Assembly: GCA_964572825.1 (NCBI GenBank)
Contig: CAZNGS010000010.1
Location: forward strand, 1-64,000
Source of the DNA: CAYVBE01 sp964572825
GTDB taxonomy: Bacteria; Planctomycetota; Brocadiia; SM23-32
Direction: 5' to 3'
DNA: 64,000 nucleotides
This document shows positions 51,021 to 60,331 of the stretch, piece after piece. The notes under the pieces were generated by a model. That model saw only the letters and a list, made by a program, of their open reading frames with translations, had not been told where the DNA came from and searched no databases. The first letter of the stretch is position 1. Each line of letters begins with the position of its first letter. Position numbers and translations under genes: made by a program.

Positions 51021-52045
51021 AAGCAGTCGCGGCGCCGAGAAAAGGCAAGGTGGAAGTGGTGGACGTGCCGATGCCCCACGTCGAGGATTACGAAGCCCTG
51101 GTCCGGGTCCGGGCCTGCGGCCTGTGCAACGCGACGGACCTGAAGATCATCGACGATCACCTCAGCAACTGGAAGGTCGACTACCCGGTCATCCTGGGCC
51201 ACGAGGGGGTCGGGGAGGTGGTGGAGGTCGGCAGCAAGGTGCGGAACATCCAGGTGGGAGACCGCTTCACCAATCCCTACGGCCGGATCGAGCCCGGCAC
51301 CCCCTACAACCGGATGTGGGCCGGGATGGTGGAGTACGCGATCGTCCAGGACCAGGAGGTGGCGGAGGAGCTGGGCGTGGACCGGTCCAGGCGCGTCGGC
51401 GCCCGGCCCCGTGTTCCGGCCGACGTATCATTCGCGGACGCCTCGATCCTCCTGACCCTCAAGGAGTGCTACAGCGGCATCCACAACCCGGGTTTCGAAG
51501 AAGGGATGGACGTGCTGGTCTACGGCGACGGCCCCGTGGGCCGCGCGCTGGTGCGCTTCATGCGGCTGGGCGGTGCCGGCTGGCTCGGCTGCGTCGGACA
51601 TCACGACGACCGCCTGAAAGGCGTCAAGGAGGTCGGCGGCGCCGACCTGGTGGTCAATTCCCACAGGGAGGACGTGGACGATGCCCTCGGGGAGCGCGAG
51701 TTCGACATGGTGATCGACGCGGTCGGTTCGACGCAGATCATCCTGGAGAGCTCGGCACGGCTCAAGCCCGGCGGAAAAGTATGCGTCTATGGCGTGCTCA
51801 AGCCGGATGACTGCACGATATCGCTGCTGGAACTGAAAAACCACACCGCCGTGCACATGCTGAACTTCCCCCACCGGGAGGGTGCCGTGCACGCCGAGGT
51901 GGTGGAGATGGTGCAGAGCGGTCGCATCGATCCGCGAAACTACTACAGCCACACCGTGCCCATCGAGGAAGCCCCCCGGGGCGTGGAGATGATCCGGTCG
52001 CGCGAGGCCCTGAAGGTAGTTTTCACAATGCACGGGAAGCCATGA
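51017..52045 (+). CDS. Zinc-type medium-chain dehydrogenase, copy 2
   Basis: A 342-residue paralogue of the protein at 48828, with the same landmarks: RACGLCNATDLKIIDDHLSN, GHEGVGEVVEVG, YGDGPVGRALVRFMRLGGAG and the LKPGGKVCVYGVLK segment. It too lacks the structural zinc lobe. It overlaps the dehydratase gene by ATGA and the next gene by ATGA. The two copies probably act on different hydroxyls or stereoisomers of related compounds. Confidence 0.85.
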   Translation: MKAVAAPRKGKVEVVDVPMPHVEDYEALVRVRACGLCNATDLKIIDDHLSNWKVDYPVILGHEGVGEVVEVGSKVRNIQVGDRFTNPYGRIEPGTPYNRMWAGMVEYAIVQDQEVAEELGVDRSRRVGARPRVPADVSFADASILLTLKECYSGIHNPGFEEGMDVLVYGDGPVGRALVRFMRLGGAGWLGCVGHHDDRLKGVKEVGGADLVVNSHREDVDDALGEREFDMVIDAVGSTQIILESSARLKPGGKVCVYGVLKPDDCTISLLELKNHTAVHMLNFPHREGAVHAEVVEMVQSGRIDPRNYYSHTVPIEEAPRGVEMIRSREALKVVFTMHGKP

Positions 52046-53019
52046 AGATCGTCGTTCTTGACGGCCACACGCTGAACCCCGGTGACCTGAGCTGGGATGA
52101 CCTTCGGGAACTCGGGGAGTGCACCGTGTATGAAAGAACGCCGCCGGAATTGACGGTGGAGCGTGCGCGCGGCGCTGAGATTATCATCACCAACAAGGTA
52201 GCCATCGATCGGCCGGTCATGGACCGGTTGCCGAACCTGCAGTACATCGGAGTGACCGCCACCGGATACGACATGGTGGACGTCGAAGCAGCGGCAGAGC
52301 GCGGAATCCCGGTGAGCAACGTGCCGACCTACGGGACGGCCTCGGTGGCGGAGATGGTCTTCGCGCTGCTGTTCGAGCTGGTGCGCAGGGTCGCGCACCA
52401 CGCCCGGACGGTCCGTGAGGGCGGGTGGGCCCAGAGCCCGGATTTCTGCTACTGGGGTTACCCTCAGATCGAACTGGCCGGCCGCACGATGGGCATCGTG
52501 GGCTTCGGACGAATCGGGCGGCGGGTCGCGCAGGTCGCAACCGCCTTCGGCATGGAGGTGGTCGCGTATGACGTGGAGCCCCCCGACGACCTGCCGCAGG
52601 GCGTCAGGCTGGCCGATCTGAAGGGCGTTCTCAGCCAGTCCGACGTCGTCTCCTTGCACGTTCCGCTCACGGCCGAGACGCACGGATTGATGGATGCAGA
52701 GCGTCTGTCGCTGATGAAGCCCACGGCCTACCTGGTCAACACCAGCCGCGGACCCGTTGTGGACGAGGAGGCCCTGGCGGAGGCGCTGGGAAATGAACGC
52801 CTGGCGGGGGCCGGACTGGACGTTCTGGCCGGGGAGCCGCCGGATGAGGACTCCCCGCTGCTGAGCGCACCGAACTGTTTCATCACGCCGCACATCGCCT
52901 GGGCCACCGCCGCGGCCCGGCAGCGTCTGATGGACACGAGCGTCCAGAACCTGGGCGCCTTCCTGCGGGGAGAGCTGCAGAACATCATCAACGAAATCGG
53001 GCTTGAGGAGACCACATGA
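52042..53019 (+). CDS. D-isomer-specific 2-hydroxyacid dehydrogenase
   Basis: A 325-residue NAD-dependent enzyme. The Rossmann motif is GIVGFGRIGRRVAQVA, the catalytic Arg is in VNTSRGPVVDEEAL, the Glu in LDVLAGEPPDED and the His in FITPHIAWAT. It resembles glycerate/hydroxypyruvate and phosphoglycerate dehydrogenases without the regulatory ACT domain of SerA. In this context it may reduce or oxidise a 2-keto/2-hydroxy acid such as glycerate. ATGA overlaps on both sides show tight coupling. Confidence 0.9.
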   Translation: MKIVVLDGHTLNPGDLSWDDLRELGECTVYERTPPELTVERARGAEIIITNKVAIDRPVMDRLPNLQYIGVTATGYDMVDVEAAAERGIPVSNVPTYGTASVAEMVFALLFELVRRVAHHARTVREGGWAQSPDFCYWGYPQIELAGRTMGIVGFGRIGRRVAQVATAFGMEVVAYDVEPPDDLPQGVRLADLKGVLSQSDVVSLHVPLTAETHGLMDAERLSLMKPTAYLVNTSRGPVVDEEALAEALGNERLAGAGLDVLAGEPPDEDSPLLSAPNCFITPHIAWATAAARQRLMDTSVQNLGAFLRGELQNIINEIGLEETT

Positions 53020-54035
53020 AGTCCAGATACGTCGAGTTTAGCGAAGAGGGCGTCGTCAACGTCAAGGAAGAGGAGGTGTCGAGCGAGCACCTGGGACCGA
53101 TGGAGGTGGTGCTGCGCACAGAAGCGTCTCTCATCAGCGCGGGCACGGAGCTGTCCCGCCTGCACAACGTGCTCGGCAACTCCAGCTACCCCTGCAAGTC
53201 GGGCTACGCCTCCGTGGGCAAAGTGGTGGTGAAGGGCGAGGCGGTAACCGACTTCGACGTGGGCGACCGTGTGTTTTTCGCCGGCAAGCATGCCTCCGTG
53301 CAGCGATTCCAGCACGGGCAGGACCACCAGTGGGGCCGGCTTTATCCCGTGCCGGACGGCGTCAGGCTCGAGGACGCGCCTTTCGTCTGCCTGGCCGAGA
53401 TCGCCATGGCCGCCCCCTGCGTCACCGGCGTGGACCTGAACGACACGGTGGCCGTGTTCGGGCTGGGCCTGGTGGGCAACCTGGCCGCGCAGCAGTACAG
53501 GCTTCTCGGCGGCAGAGTGATCGGTCTGGATCCCGTCACAAAAAGGTGCGAGCTGGCGCGGGAGGTGGGGATCGAGACTGTGCTGGACGTGCCGCCCGAA
53601 CGACAGGTGGGATCCATCATGGAGTTGACCGATGGCGAGGGGGCGTACGTCGCGGTCGATGCCGCGGGGCATTCAGCGGTTATTGAGGCCTGCGTGAAGG
53701 CCGCCGCGCTGTTCGGAAAAGTGGCGTTGCTGGGCACACCGCGGGCAGAGTACACAGCCGACATGACCCCTGTGCTGATGCAGATTCATGAGAAGGGCCT
53801 TGAAGTTCGGGGAGCGCACCAGTGGCGGTTTCCGGCCATGGAGATCCGGGAGGTCAAAAAGACCGTGCCGTGGGGCTTCCGCACCATGTTCGACCTGATG
53901 ATGGCCGGCAAGTTGCGGGTGGAGCCCCTGCGGAGCCATTTCGTGGAACCGGGCCGGGCACCGGAGGTCTACGAGGGCCTGCTGAACAGACGAGACGAGT
54001 ACTGGGGAGTGGTCTTCGACTGGACCTCTGCGTGA
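53016..54035 (+). CDS. Medium-chain dehydrogenase, zinc-poor type
   Basis: A 339-residue dehydrogenase that differs from the two zinc-type copies. The position of the catalytic Cys reads SLISAGTELSRLHN, as in bi-domain oxidoreductases that lack the catalytic Cys. The nucleotide-binding segment is FGLGLVGNLAAQQYRLLGG. It contains a C-terminal dimer region ending GVVFDWTS. It overlaps the preceding gene by ATGA. A gap of 39 bases follows before the secreted propeller. Substrate not assigned. Confidence 0.8.
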   Translation: MKSRYVEFSEEGVVNVKEEEVSSEHLGPMEVVLRTEASLISAGTELSRLHNVLGNSSYPCKSGYASVGKVVVKGEAVTDFDVGDRVFFAGKHASVQRFQHGQDHQWGRLYPVPDGVRLEDAPFVCLAEIAMAAPCVTGVDLNDTVAVFGLGLVGNLAAQQYRLLGGRVIGLDPVTKRCELAREVGIETVLDVPPERQVGSIMELTDGEGAYVAVDAAGHSAVIEACVKAAALFGKVALLGTPRAEYTADMTPVLMQIHEKGLEVRGAHQWRFPAMEIREVKKTVPWGFRTMFDLMMAGKLRVEPLRSHFVEPGRAPEVYEGLLNRRDEYWGVVFDWTSA

Positions 54036-54074
54036 TTTGGTCGACGGAAGCCTTTCACGGGTCGGGAGTCGGGC

Positions 54075-57000
54075 ATGAGCCGCGCTTTCAGATGCCGTTG
54101 TTTTCTGTTGGTGATCACTTTGCTCCTGGCAGCGGGTACACGCGGGTTGGAGGCGGCACTTCCCGAGCCAGTGGCTGAGGTCGTCCGGCACGAAGCACGG
54201 GGGGGGTTGGTCGCACACGTTGGCTGCCGGGATGGGCGTCTCACCGCTGCGTTGCGGGCCTCCGACTCCTTCCTCGTTCACGGGCTGGCAACGGAGCCGG
54301 ACGTGGTCGAGAGAGTGCGTCGACACATCCGGGTGCAGGGGCTCTACGGGCCGGTTTCGGTCGATTACTGGGAAGGCGGATTTCTCCCCTACGCCGACGA
54401 CACGGTCAACGTCCTGGTGATTGAAGGCCCGGCCGTCCCGTCCTCGGCAGAGATCGAACGCGTGCTGGCCCCCGGGGGCGTGGCGTGCGTCCGGCGGGGG
54501 GACAGATGGGACAGGACCGTCAAACCCCGGCCCGACGAGATCGATGAGTGGACGCACTTCCTTCACGGCCCGGACAACAACGCGGTCGCTGAGGACAGCC
54601 TTGTGGGGCCGCCCAGGCGCGTTCAGTGGGTGTGCGGCCCTCGCTGGAGCCGCAGCCACGAGAACGACCGCAGCGTCATCGCCATGGTCTCCGCCGCCGG
54701 GCGAGTGATCTACCTCATAGACCACGGTCCCACCGGGTTCGCCGCGAAATCCGGGGTTCCGGGCAAATGGTACCTCGAGGCCCGCGACGCCTTCAGCGGA
54801 GTCCGGTTGTGGCAGATACCCGCCGACGACTGGCCCGGCATGGGCATCTGGGGAAGAACGCAGGTGTCGCGCCGCCTCGTCGCCCATGAAGATGCGGTTT
54901 ACGTGACACTGGGCGGGGACACTCCGGTGACCGAAGTGAACTGCCGCACGGGTGAGATACACCGGAGGCTGGAAGGCACCGAGGGCGCCGCCGGACTGCG
55001 CTGCCTGGACGACGTGCTGATCGTTGTGAAACCGCAGGGCGGCCTGCCGAAGTGGGGCGCCGACTCCCCCCGTCCCATGGACCTGATGGCGTTCGACGTG
55101 GAATCCGGCCGCCGCCTCTGGAGCGCGACGGTCCCCTCCCTGCGGCTCACGACGACGGCGGCGCTGGCGGAGCGGATCTATTACTTCGGCGAGGATTCGG
55201 TCCACTGCCTGGACGCACACGACGGGACTGAGGTGTGGGAAACCGATCCCTTTCAACTCAGCAAGAGGCCGAACCCTCAACTTGTAGCATCCTCGGATGC
55301 ACTGCTTCTCTCGGTGGGCGGCACGATGTTCGGCCTGTCCTTAAAGACCGGCGAGGTGATCTGGTCGCGGCCGCGGCGCGAGGTGGGTTACAAATCGAGC
55401 TCCCGACACCTCCCGTTCGTCATCAACGGTCTTCTCAACGGCTACGTGGACACGGCGACGGGCAAGATCGTCCGAGACCTGCCGCAGCCGCCGCAGCACT
55501 GGCAATCACCCTGGCACCATCCGCGGTGCTTCCCCGACAAGGCCACGGAGCGCTACATCCTGACCGCCAAACGCGGCATTGAACTCTATCCGGTGGGCGA
55601 AGAACCGTTCTCTCGGAACAACTGGGTCCGCGCCATCTGCGGCGTCGGCGTCATGCCCTGCAACGGGCTTATCTATGTGCCGCCGCACCCGTGCTTCTGC
55701 TACCGCGAAACCAAGCTGTTCGGGTTCTATGCGTTGGGTCCCGGAGACGATGATGTGATGGAGGAACAACACCCCCTGGTGCGTGGACTCGCCTGGCCGG
55801 CCTCGCCGTCTGAATCTACCGGTGCCGGAGCATGGCCGACCTACAGGCGCGATGCGACCCGCAGCGGTACGTCGGAGACCGCCGTGCCGGCCGAGCTTGC
55901 GCAAAGCTGGCAGGCGGGACTCGGCGGCAGCCTCAGCGCTCCCACACTGTCCGGCGGACGGCTTTACGTGGCCGACGCGGACCGACACGCCGTGCACTGC
56001 CTGGACGCGGGCACGGGGGAGCGCCTGTGGCAGTTCACCGCCGGCGGACCGGTAGACGGGCCGCCGACGATCCACCGGGGTCTGGCGCTGTTCGGCTGCT
56101 GCGACGGCTGGCTCTATTGCCTGCGGGCTGACGACGGTGAACTGGTGTGGCGGTTCCGCGCCGCGCCTGTCGAACGCCGGATTATGGCCTTCGACCGTCT
56201 TGAGTCGCCCTGGCCCGTTCACGGGGCGGTGCTGGTGCGCGACGGCGTGGCCTACGTATCGGCCGGCCGGTCGTCTTTCCTGGACGGCGGCCTATACCTC
56301 TTCGGGCTTGACCCACTGACCGGCGAGGTGCTCCACAAGGCGCGGCTGGACGGTCCCTGGCCGGACCTGACGAAGGACAGAGGCAACGCCTTCTATATGG
56401 ACGGGGCCCTGAACGATATCCTGGTGAGTGGGGCGGAGGGCTCGGCAGAATACCTCTACCTGCGGCAACTGAAGTTCGACCGGCGCCTGAAGGAGATTCA
56501 GGTGGCTCCGAACACCGGCGTGGCTTCGGAAGGCAAAGGCGTTGACTACAAGGGTCAACCGCACCGGAAACACGTGCCGGCTTCGGTGGGGCAGGGCGAC
56601 CGCGACGTGGGGCTGCACCTGTTCGCCACGTCCACGCTGCTGGACGGGAGCTGCTTTGACCGCACGGGCTGGATGTTCGCCGACACCTGGCCTGGCTACC
56701 AGCACATCAATCAGGCTCCCAAAAGCGGGCAACTGGTGGTGTTCGATGATTCGACCACTTTCGCCTTTCAGCAGTTCACCCGGCGGATGGACCGCAGTCC
56801 CCTGTGCGTTCCGGGTGAGGGTAATATGCTGCTGGTCGCCGACGACAACGACAATGAGCCGATCCTTAAGCCCGAGCACCGCTGCCTGGACAAAGCGGGG
56901 CCCGGCTTCACCCGCGAACGCCCACCCCGGTGGAGGAAGACCATACCCGTCATGGTGCGGGGAATGGTGCTGGCGGGGCGCAATCTATTCGCCGCGGGCC

Positions 57001-57212
57001 CGCCGGAAGTTATGGCTCCAGACGATCCCCTGGCTGCCTTCGAGGGGCGAAAAGGCGCCAGGCTGTGGGTTGTGTCCGGAGAGAACGGGCGGAAGCTGAG
57101 GGAGTACGAGCTGGACGCCCCGCCGGTGTGGGACGGCATGGCAGCGGCCGATGGCTGCCTTTACATGAGCTTGACCGACGGAAGTGTGCTCTGCATGGGC
57201 GCGGAGCGCTGA
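54075..57212 (+). CDS. Secreted methyltransferase-fold plus PQQ-propeller fusion
   Basis: A 1045-residue exported protein. Residues 1-27 are a signal peptide (CFLLVITLLLAAGTRGLEA). Residues about 30-150 have the order of a class I methyltransferase core: VAHVGCRDGRLTAALRAS in the glycine-loop position, then FLPYADDTVNVLVIEG and IERVLAPGGVACVRRGD. The segment DEIDEWTHFLHGPDNNAVAED joins it to two consecutive propeller regions (about 200-570 and 590-1045) with blades such as DRHAVHCLDAGTGERLWQFT. An intracellular cofactor fold on an exported protein is unusual; it may bind another ligand. It stands between the dehydrogenases and the large glycosidase. Confidence 0.75.
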   Translation: MSRAFRCRCFLLVITLLLAAGTRGLEAALPEPVAEVVRHEARGGLVAHVGCRDGRLTAALRASDSFLVHGLATEPDVVERVRRHIRVQGLYGPVSVDYWEGGFLPYADDTVNVLVIEGPAVPSSAEIERVLAPGGVACVRRGDRWDRTVKPRPDEIDEWTHFLHGPDNNAVAEDSLVGPPRRVQWVCGPRWSRSHENDRSVIAMVSAAGRVIYLIDHGPTGFAAKSGVPGKWYLEARDAFSGVRLWQIPADDWPGMGIWGRTQVSRRLVAHEDAVYVTLGGDTPVTEVNCRTGEIHRRLEGTEGAAGLRCLDDVLIVVKPQGGLPKWGADSPRPMDLMAFDVESGRRLWSATVPSLRLTTTAALAERIYYFGEDSVHCLDAHDGTEVWETDPFQLSKRPNPQLVASSDALLLSVGGTMFGLSLKTGEVIWSRPRREVGYKSSSRHLPFVINGLLNGYVDTATGKIVRDLPQPPQHWQSPWHHPRCFPDKATERYILTAKRGIELYPVGEEPFSRNNWVRAICGVGVMPCNGLIYVPPHPCFCYRETKLFGFYALGPGDDDVMEEQHPLVRGLAWPASPSESTGAGAWPTYRRDATRSGTSETAVPAELAQSWQAGLGGSLSAPTLSGGRLYVADADRHAVHCLDAGTGERLWQFTAGGPVDGPPTIHRGLALFGCCDGWLYCLRADDGELVWRFRAAPVERRIMAFDRLESPWPVHGAVLVRDGVAYVSAGRSSFLDGGLYLFGLDPLTGEVLHKARLDGPWPDLTKDRGNAFYMDGALNDILVSGAEGSAEYLYLRQLKFDRRLKEIQVAPNTGVASEGKGVDYKGQPHRKHVPASVGQGDRDVGLHLFATSTLLDGSCFDRTGWMFADTWPGYQHINQAPKSGQLVVFDDSTTFAFQQFTRRMDRSPLCVPGEGNMLLVADDNDNEPILKPEHRCLDKAGPGFTRERPPRWRKTIPVMVRGMVLAGRNLFAAGPPEVMAPDDPLAAFEGRKGARLWVVSGENGRKLREYELDAPPVWDGMAAADGCLYMSLTDGSVLCMGAER

Positions 57213-57250
57213 GCGATTTGCCGAACTGCGCTCCCGGAAAGGTAACATAC

Positions 57251-60200
57251 GTGATAGATCATGGCGATGAAGTGGGAAACCGCCGTTCGCTGGACCGAGG
57301 GGTTTTCCGGGACCCGCCGCCGGCCTGCCGCGGGGTCACATTGTGGATGCTGAACGATCGCCTGGAGCCGGATGAGCTCCGTCGGCAGTTGCGAGGCTTC
57401 AAGGAGGCCGGCTGGGGCGCGGTCATCACCAGGACGTTCAACGGATTGCTCACGGAGTACCTCTCCGAGGAATGGATGCACGCCCTGGAGGTCATCGTTG
57501 AGACGGCGCGCCAGCTCGAGATGAAGGTCTGGTTCCAGGCGGGCTACATGCCCAACGCCTTTCCGAACCTGCCCGTGGAGCTGCGGCACCGCGTGCTGGT
57601 GGCCCATCCAAGGGACGAAGAGCCGCCGGTAGAGGGGGATGTCGTCGCCGAGGACGAGGAATCGCTTTTCGTTGCACAAAACCTCGATAACGTGGTCGAC
57701 CTCCTGAACCCGCAGGCGGTCGAGGGTTACCTGAAGATGGCGTACGAGGAGACGTGGTTTGAGCGATTCGGCGACGCCTTCGGGGAGACCGTCGAGGCCG
57801 TCTGGGTTGACGAGCCGTGTCTCCGTTTTGGGAAGTTCCCCTGGGGTGAGCGAGTCATCGAGGCATTCTGTGAACAGTGGGGCGGGTGGCTCCCGGACCG
57901 GGTGCGGGGGCTTTTCCGGCGGGAGGGAGACTGGCGGTGCCTGCGACACCGTTTCTGGCGCACCGTCCTGGCCCTTTTCGATGAGGGATACTTCCGCACC
58001 GTTCGGCGGTGGTGCGAGGGGCACGGCGTCAAGTTCGCCGGCCACCTGATGGGTGAGGACAAACTGCGGGCCCAGGTCGGCTTCAACGCGGCCGCCATGC
58101 CGCACTACGTTCACATGCACGTGCCCGGAATCGACCATCTGACCGCCGACCTGCGGTGGCCTTACGAGGATTCCAGGGAGGACGAGGCGCCCTGCTTTGT
58201 CATCACCCCCCGGCAGTGCTCCAGCGCCGCCGACCAGGCGGGGCGGGCCGAAGTGCTGGCCGAGATGTACGGAGTGAGCGGCCACGGCCTGACCTTTGAA
58301 GACCGGAAGCGCATCGGCGAGTGGCACGCGCTGCTCGGCGTCAACCAGCGCTGTTTGCACGGGTCCTTCTACTCCATGCGCGGCCGCCGCAAACGTATCT
58401 ACCCGCTGCACCTCTCTTACCAGCAGCCGTGGTGGCCCGACAACCGCATGGTCGGCGATTACTTCGGGCGGCTCAGCTACGCCCTGCGCAGAGGGCGCTG
58501 CGCGGCCGACGTGCTGGTGCTGCACCCGGCGGAGTCGGCGTATTGCTTCTACACCCGGTTCGGACACGCCGCGTGGCAGGAGGCCGAGGAGCGGAACGAG
58601 CTGGAGGAGCTGCAGGGCGCCTTCATGGAACTCAGCCTGAACCTCCTCAAGGCCCATCGGGTTTTCCATTACGGGGACGAGCACATGCTCGCCGGCCGGG
58701 GGCGGGTGGTGAATGGCTCGATGGAGCTGGGGGAGTGCCGCTATCGCGTCGTCATTCTACCCCCGCTGCTCACGCTCAGGTCCACCACCGTGGAGTTGTT
58801 GGAGGAGTTTCTGGAAGCCGGTGGCACGGTGTTCCGGGTCGGCGGCCCCCCGGAGCTCATCGACGGAATCGCGGACGTGCGGGCCCGGGACCTGGCGGAT
58901 CGAATTCCGGTGATCTCCAACACCCCGGAGGCACTGGCCCTCGAGGTGGGACGGGCGGCGCCGTCGCGGGTCGAGCTGGAACCCCTCCACGGCCCGGCGC
59001 AGCGCATCTACCTCTACGAGGCAGAGGTCCGGCAGGGACGCCTGTTCTTCCTGTTGAATACCAGCTACGATGAAAGGGTGGAAGCCCGGGCGCGGTTCCC
59101 CGGCGGCGGAACAATCGAGCAATGGGACCCGGAGACCGGTGAAACGGCCACACCGTCGCAATGGTCAGAAGACGATGGCATTGTCTGCCCCCTTTCTTTC
59201 GAGCCGTGGCAGTCCCACCTCCTGCTTGTGCGGGAGGAAGAGCCGGGACTCGATATTCGTTCCGCCACGCCAGGGCCCCTCCGGGAGATACCCCTGACGG
59301 GGGAATGGCGCGTGGAACGAGCCGATCCCAACGCGCTGACGCTGGACTTCTGCCGCCTGCGGCGCGGGGACGGCGAATACGGCGACACAATTCCGGTCAT
59401 GGCCGTGCAGCAGATACTGCAGGAGGACGAGCCGTACGCCGGTCCGATCGGGCTACAGTTCGAATTTCAGGTCGAAGAACGCCCCTCGCAGATAGCACTG
59501 GTCGTCGAAGATGCGCCGCAATGGCGGATGAGCGTGAACGGCCGGGACGTGCGCTACTCGGGCATGCCCTGGTGGATCGATCGCTCCTTCCTGCCCACCG
59601 ACATCACTGAACATGTGCAGGAGGGGCGCAATACCGTCGAGCTGGTGCGAGAATTTGAGCCGCTTCAGAAGGCTTCCTTCGGGCTGGCTCGACTTTTCAC
59701 GGCCGTAACCGGCACGGAGGTGGAATCCGTCTATCTCACCGGGGACTTCGGCGTATACGGAAAGCTGTCCGGAGCCCCCCCGCGACCGCCCTGTTATCGC
59801 TTCGGGCCGGGCTTCGTCATCGGTGCCGAGAAGTCGGTCACCAACGGTGACCTGGTGGCGGGCGGTTTCCCGTTTTACGCCGGCGAGGTGACACTGCACC
59901 GCTCGTTTGACCTCGACGATGTGCCGGCCGATGGAGTGACCGCCCGGCTGTGCTTGCCCCGTCTGGATGCGTGTGTAGCCAAAGTGCGGGTAAACGGGGC
60001 GGAATCGGGTGCGGTCGCCTGGAAGCCTTACCAGTTGGATATCACCGAAAACCTGGTGCGGGGATCGAACACCGTCGAGATCGAGCTGGCGAGCACGCTG
60101 CGAAACCTGCTCGGCCCGCATCATCGGCCGCGGGGCGAGCTGCTGCGCTGCTGGGGCGACAATGCGTTCTCCGGCCGGTGGGACCACAAAAGCGGGCAGG

Positions 60201-60331
60201 GCTACCCGCGGTGGTACGAGAACCGGGAGCAGGACACCCTGGCATGGACGGACGACTACTTCTTCATGCCTTTCGGCCTCGAAAAAGGAGCCAGGATTCT
60301 ATTCCTCCGGGGGGGCGACAATGATCGTTGA
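57251..60331 (+). CDS. Very large glycoside hydrolase (GH106-like organisation)
   Basis: A 1026-residue protein. The GTG at 57251 follows GAAAGG by about 10 bases; no signal peptide is seen, so it may act inside the cell on imported glycosides. Residues about 15-560 form the catalytic TIM-barrel part with VWVDEPCLRFG, KFAGHLMGEDKLRAQVG, AEVLAEMYGVSGHGLTFEDR and HLSYQQPWWPDNRMVGDYFG. The pattern recalls alpha-L-rhamnosidases of family GH106 and related uncharacterised families. Residues about 690-1020 are beta-sandwich domains (RMSVNGRDV, AKVRVNGAESG). Family placement is tentative. It overlaps the next gene by 11 bases. Confidence 0.7.
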   Translation: MIDHGDEVGNRRSLDRGVFRDPPPACRGVTLWMLNDRLEPDELRRQLRGFKEAGWGAVITRTFNGLLTEYLSEEWMHALEVIVETARQLEMKVWFQAGYMPNAFPNLPVELRHRVLVAHPRDEEPPVEGDVVAEDEESLFVAQNLDNVVDLLNPQAVEGYLKMAYEETWFERFGDAFGETVEAVWVDEPCLRFGKFPWGERVIEAFCEQWGGWLPDRVRGLFRREGDWRCLRHRFWRTVLALFDEGYFRTVRRWCEGHGVKFAGHLMGEDKLRAQVGFNAAAMPHYVHMHVPGIDHLTADLRWPYEDSREDEAPCFVITPRQCSSAADQAGRAEVLAEMYGVSGHGLTFEDRKRIGEWHALLGVNQRCLHGSFYSMRGRRKRIYPLHLSYQQPWWPDNRMVGDYFGRLSYALRRGRCAADVLVLHPAESAYCFYTRFGHAAWQEAEERNELEELQGAFMELSLNLLKAHRVFHYGDEHMLAGRGRVVNGSMELGECRYRVVILPPLLTLRSTTVELLEEFLEAGGTVFRVGGPPELIDGIADVRARDLADRIPVISNTPEALALEVGRAAPSRVELEPLHGPAQRIYLYEAEVRQGRLFFLLNTSYDERVEARARFPGGGTIEQWDPETGETATPSQWSEDDGIVCPLSFEPWQSHLLLVREEEPGLDIRSATPGPLREIPLTGEWRVERADPNALTLDFCRLRRGDGEYGDTIPVMAVQQILQEDEPYAGPIGLQFEFQVEERPSQIALVVEDAPQWRMSVNGRDVRYSGMPWWIDRSFLPTDITEHVQEGRNTVELVREFEPLQKASFGLARLFTAVTGTEVESVYLTGDFGVYGKLSGAPPRPPCYRFGPGFVIGAEKSVTNGDLVAGGFPFYAGEVTLHRSFDLDDVPADGVTARLCLPRLDACVAKVRVNGAESGAVAWKPYQLDITENLVRGSNTVEIELASTLRNLLGPHHRPRGELLRCWGDNAFSGRWDHKSGQGYPRWYENREQDTLAWTDDYFFMPFGLEKGARILFLRGGDNDR

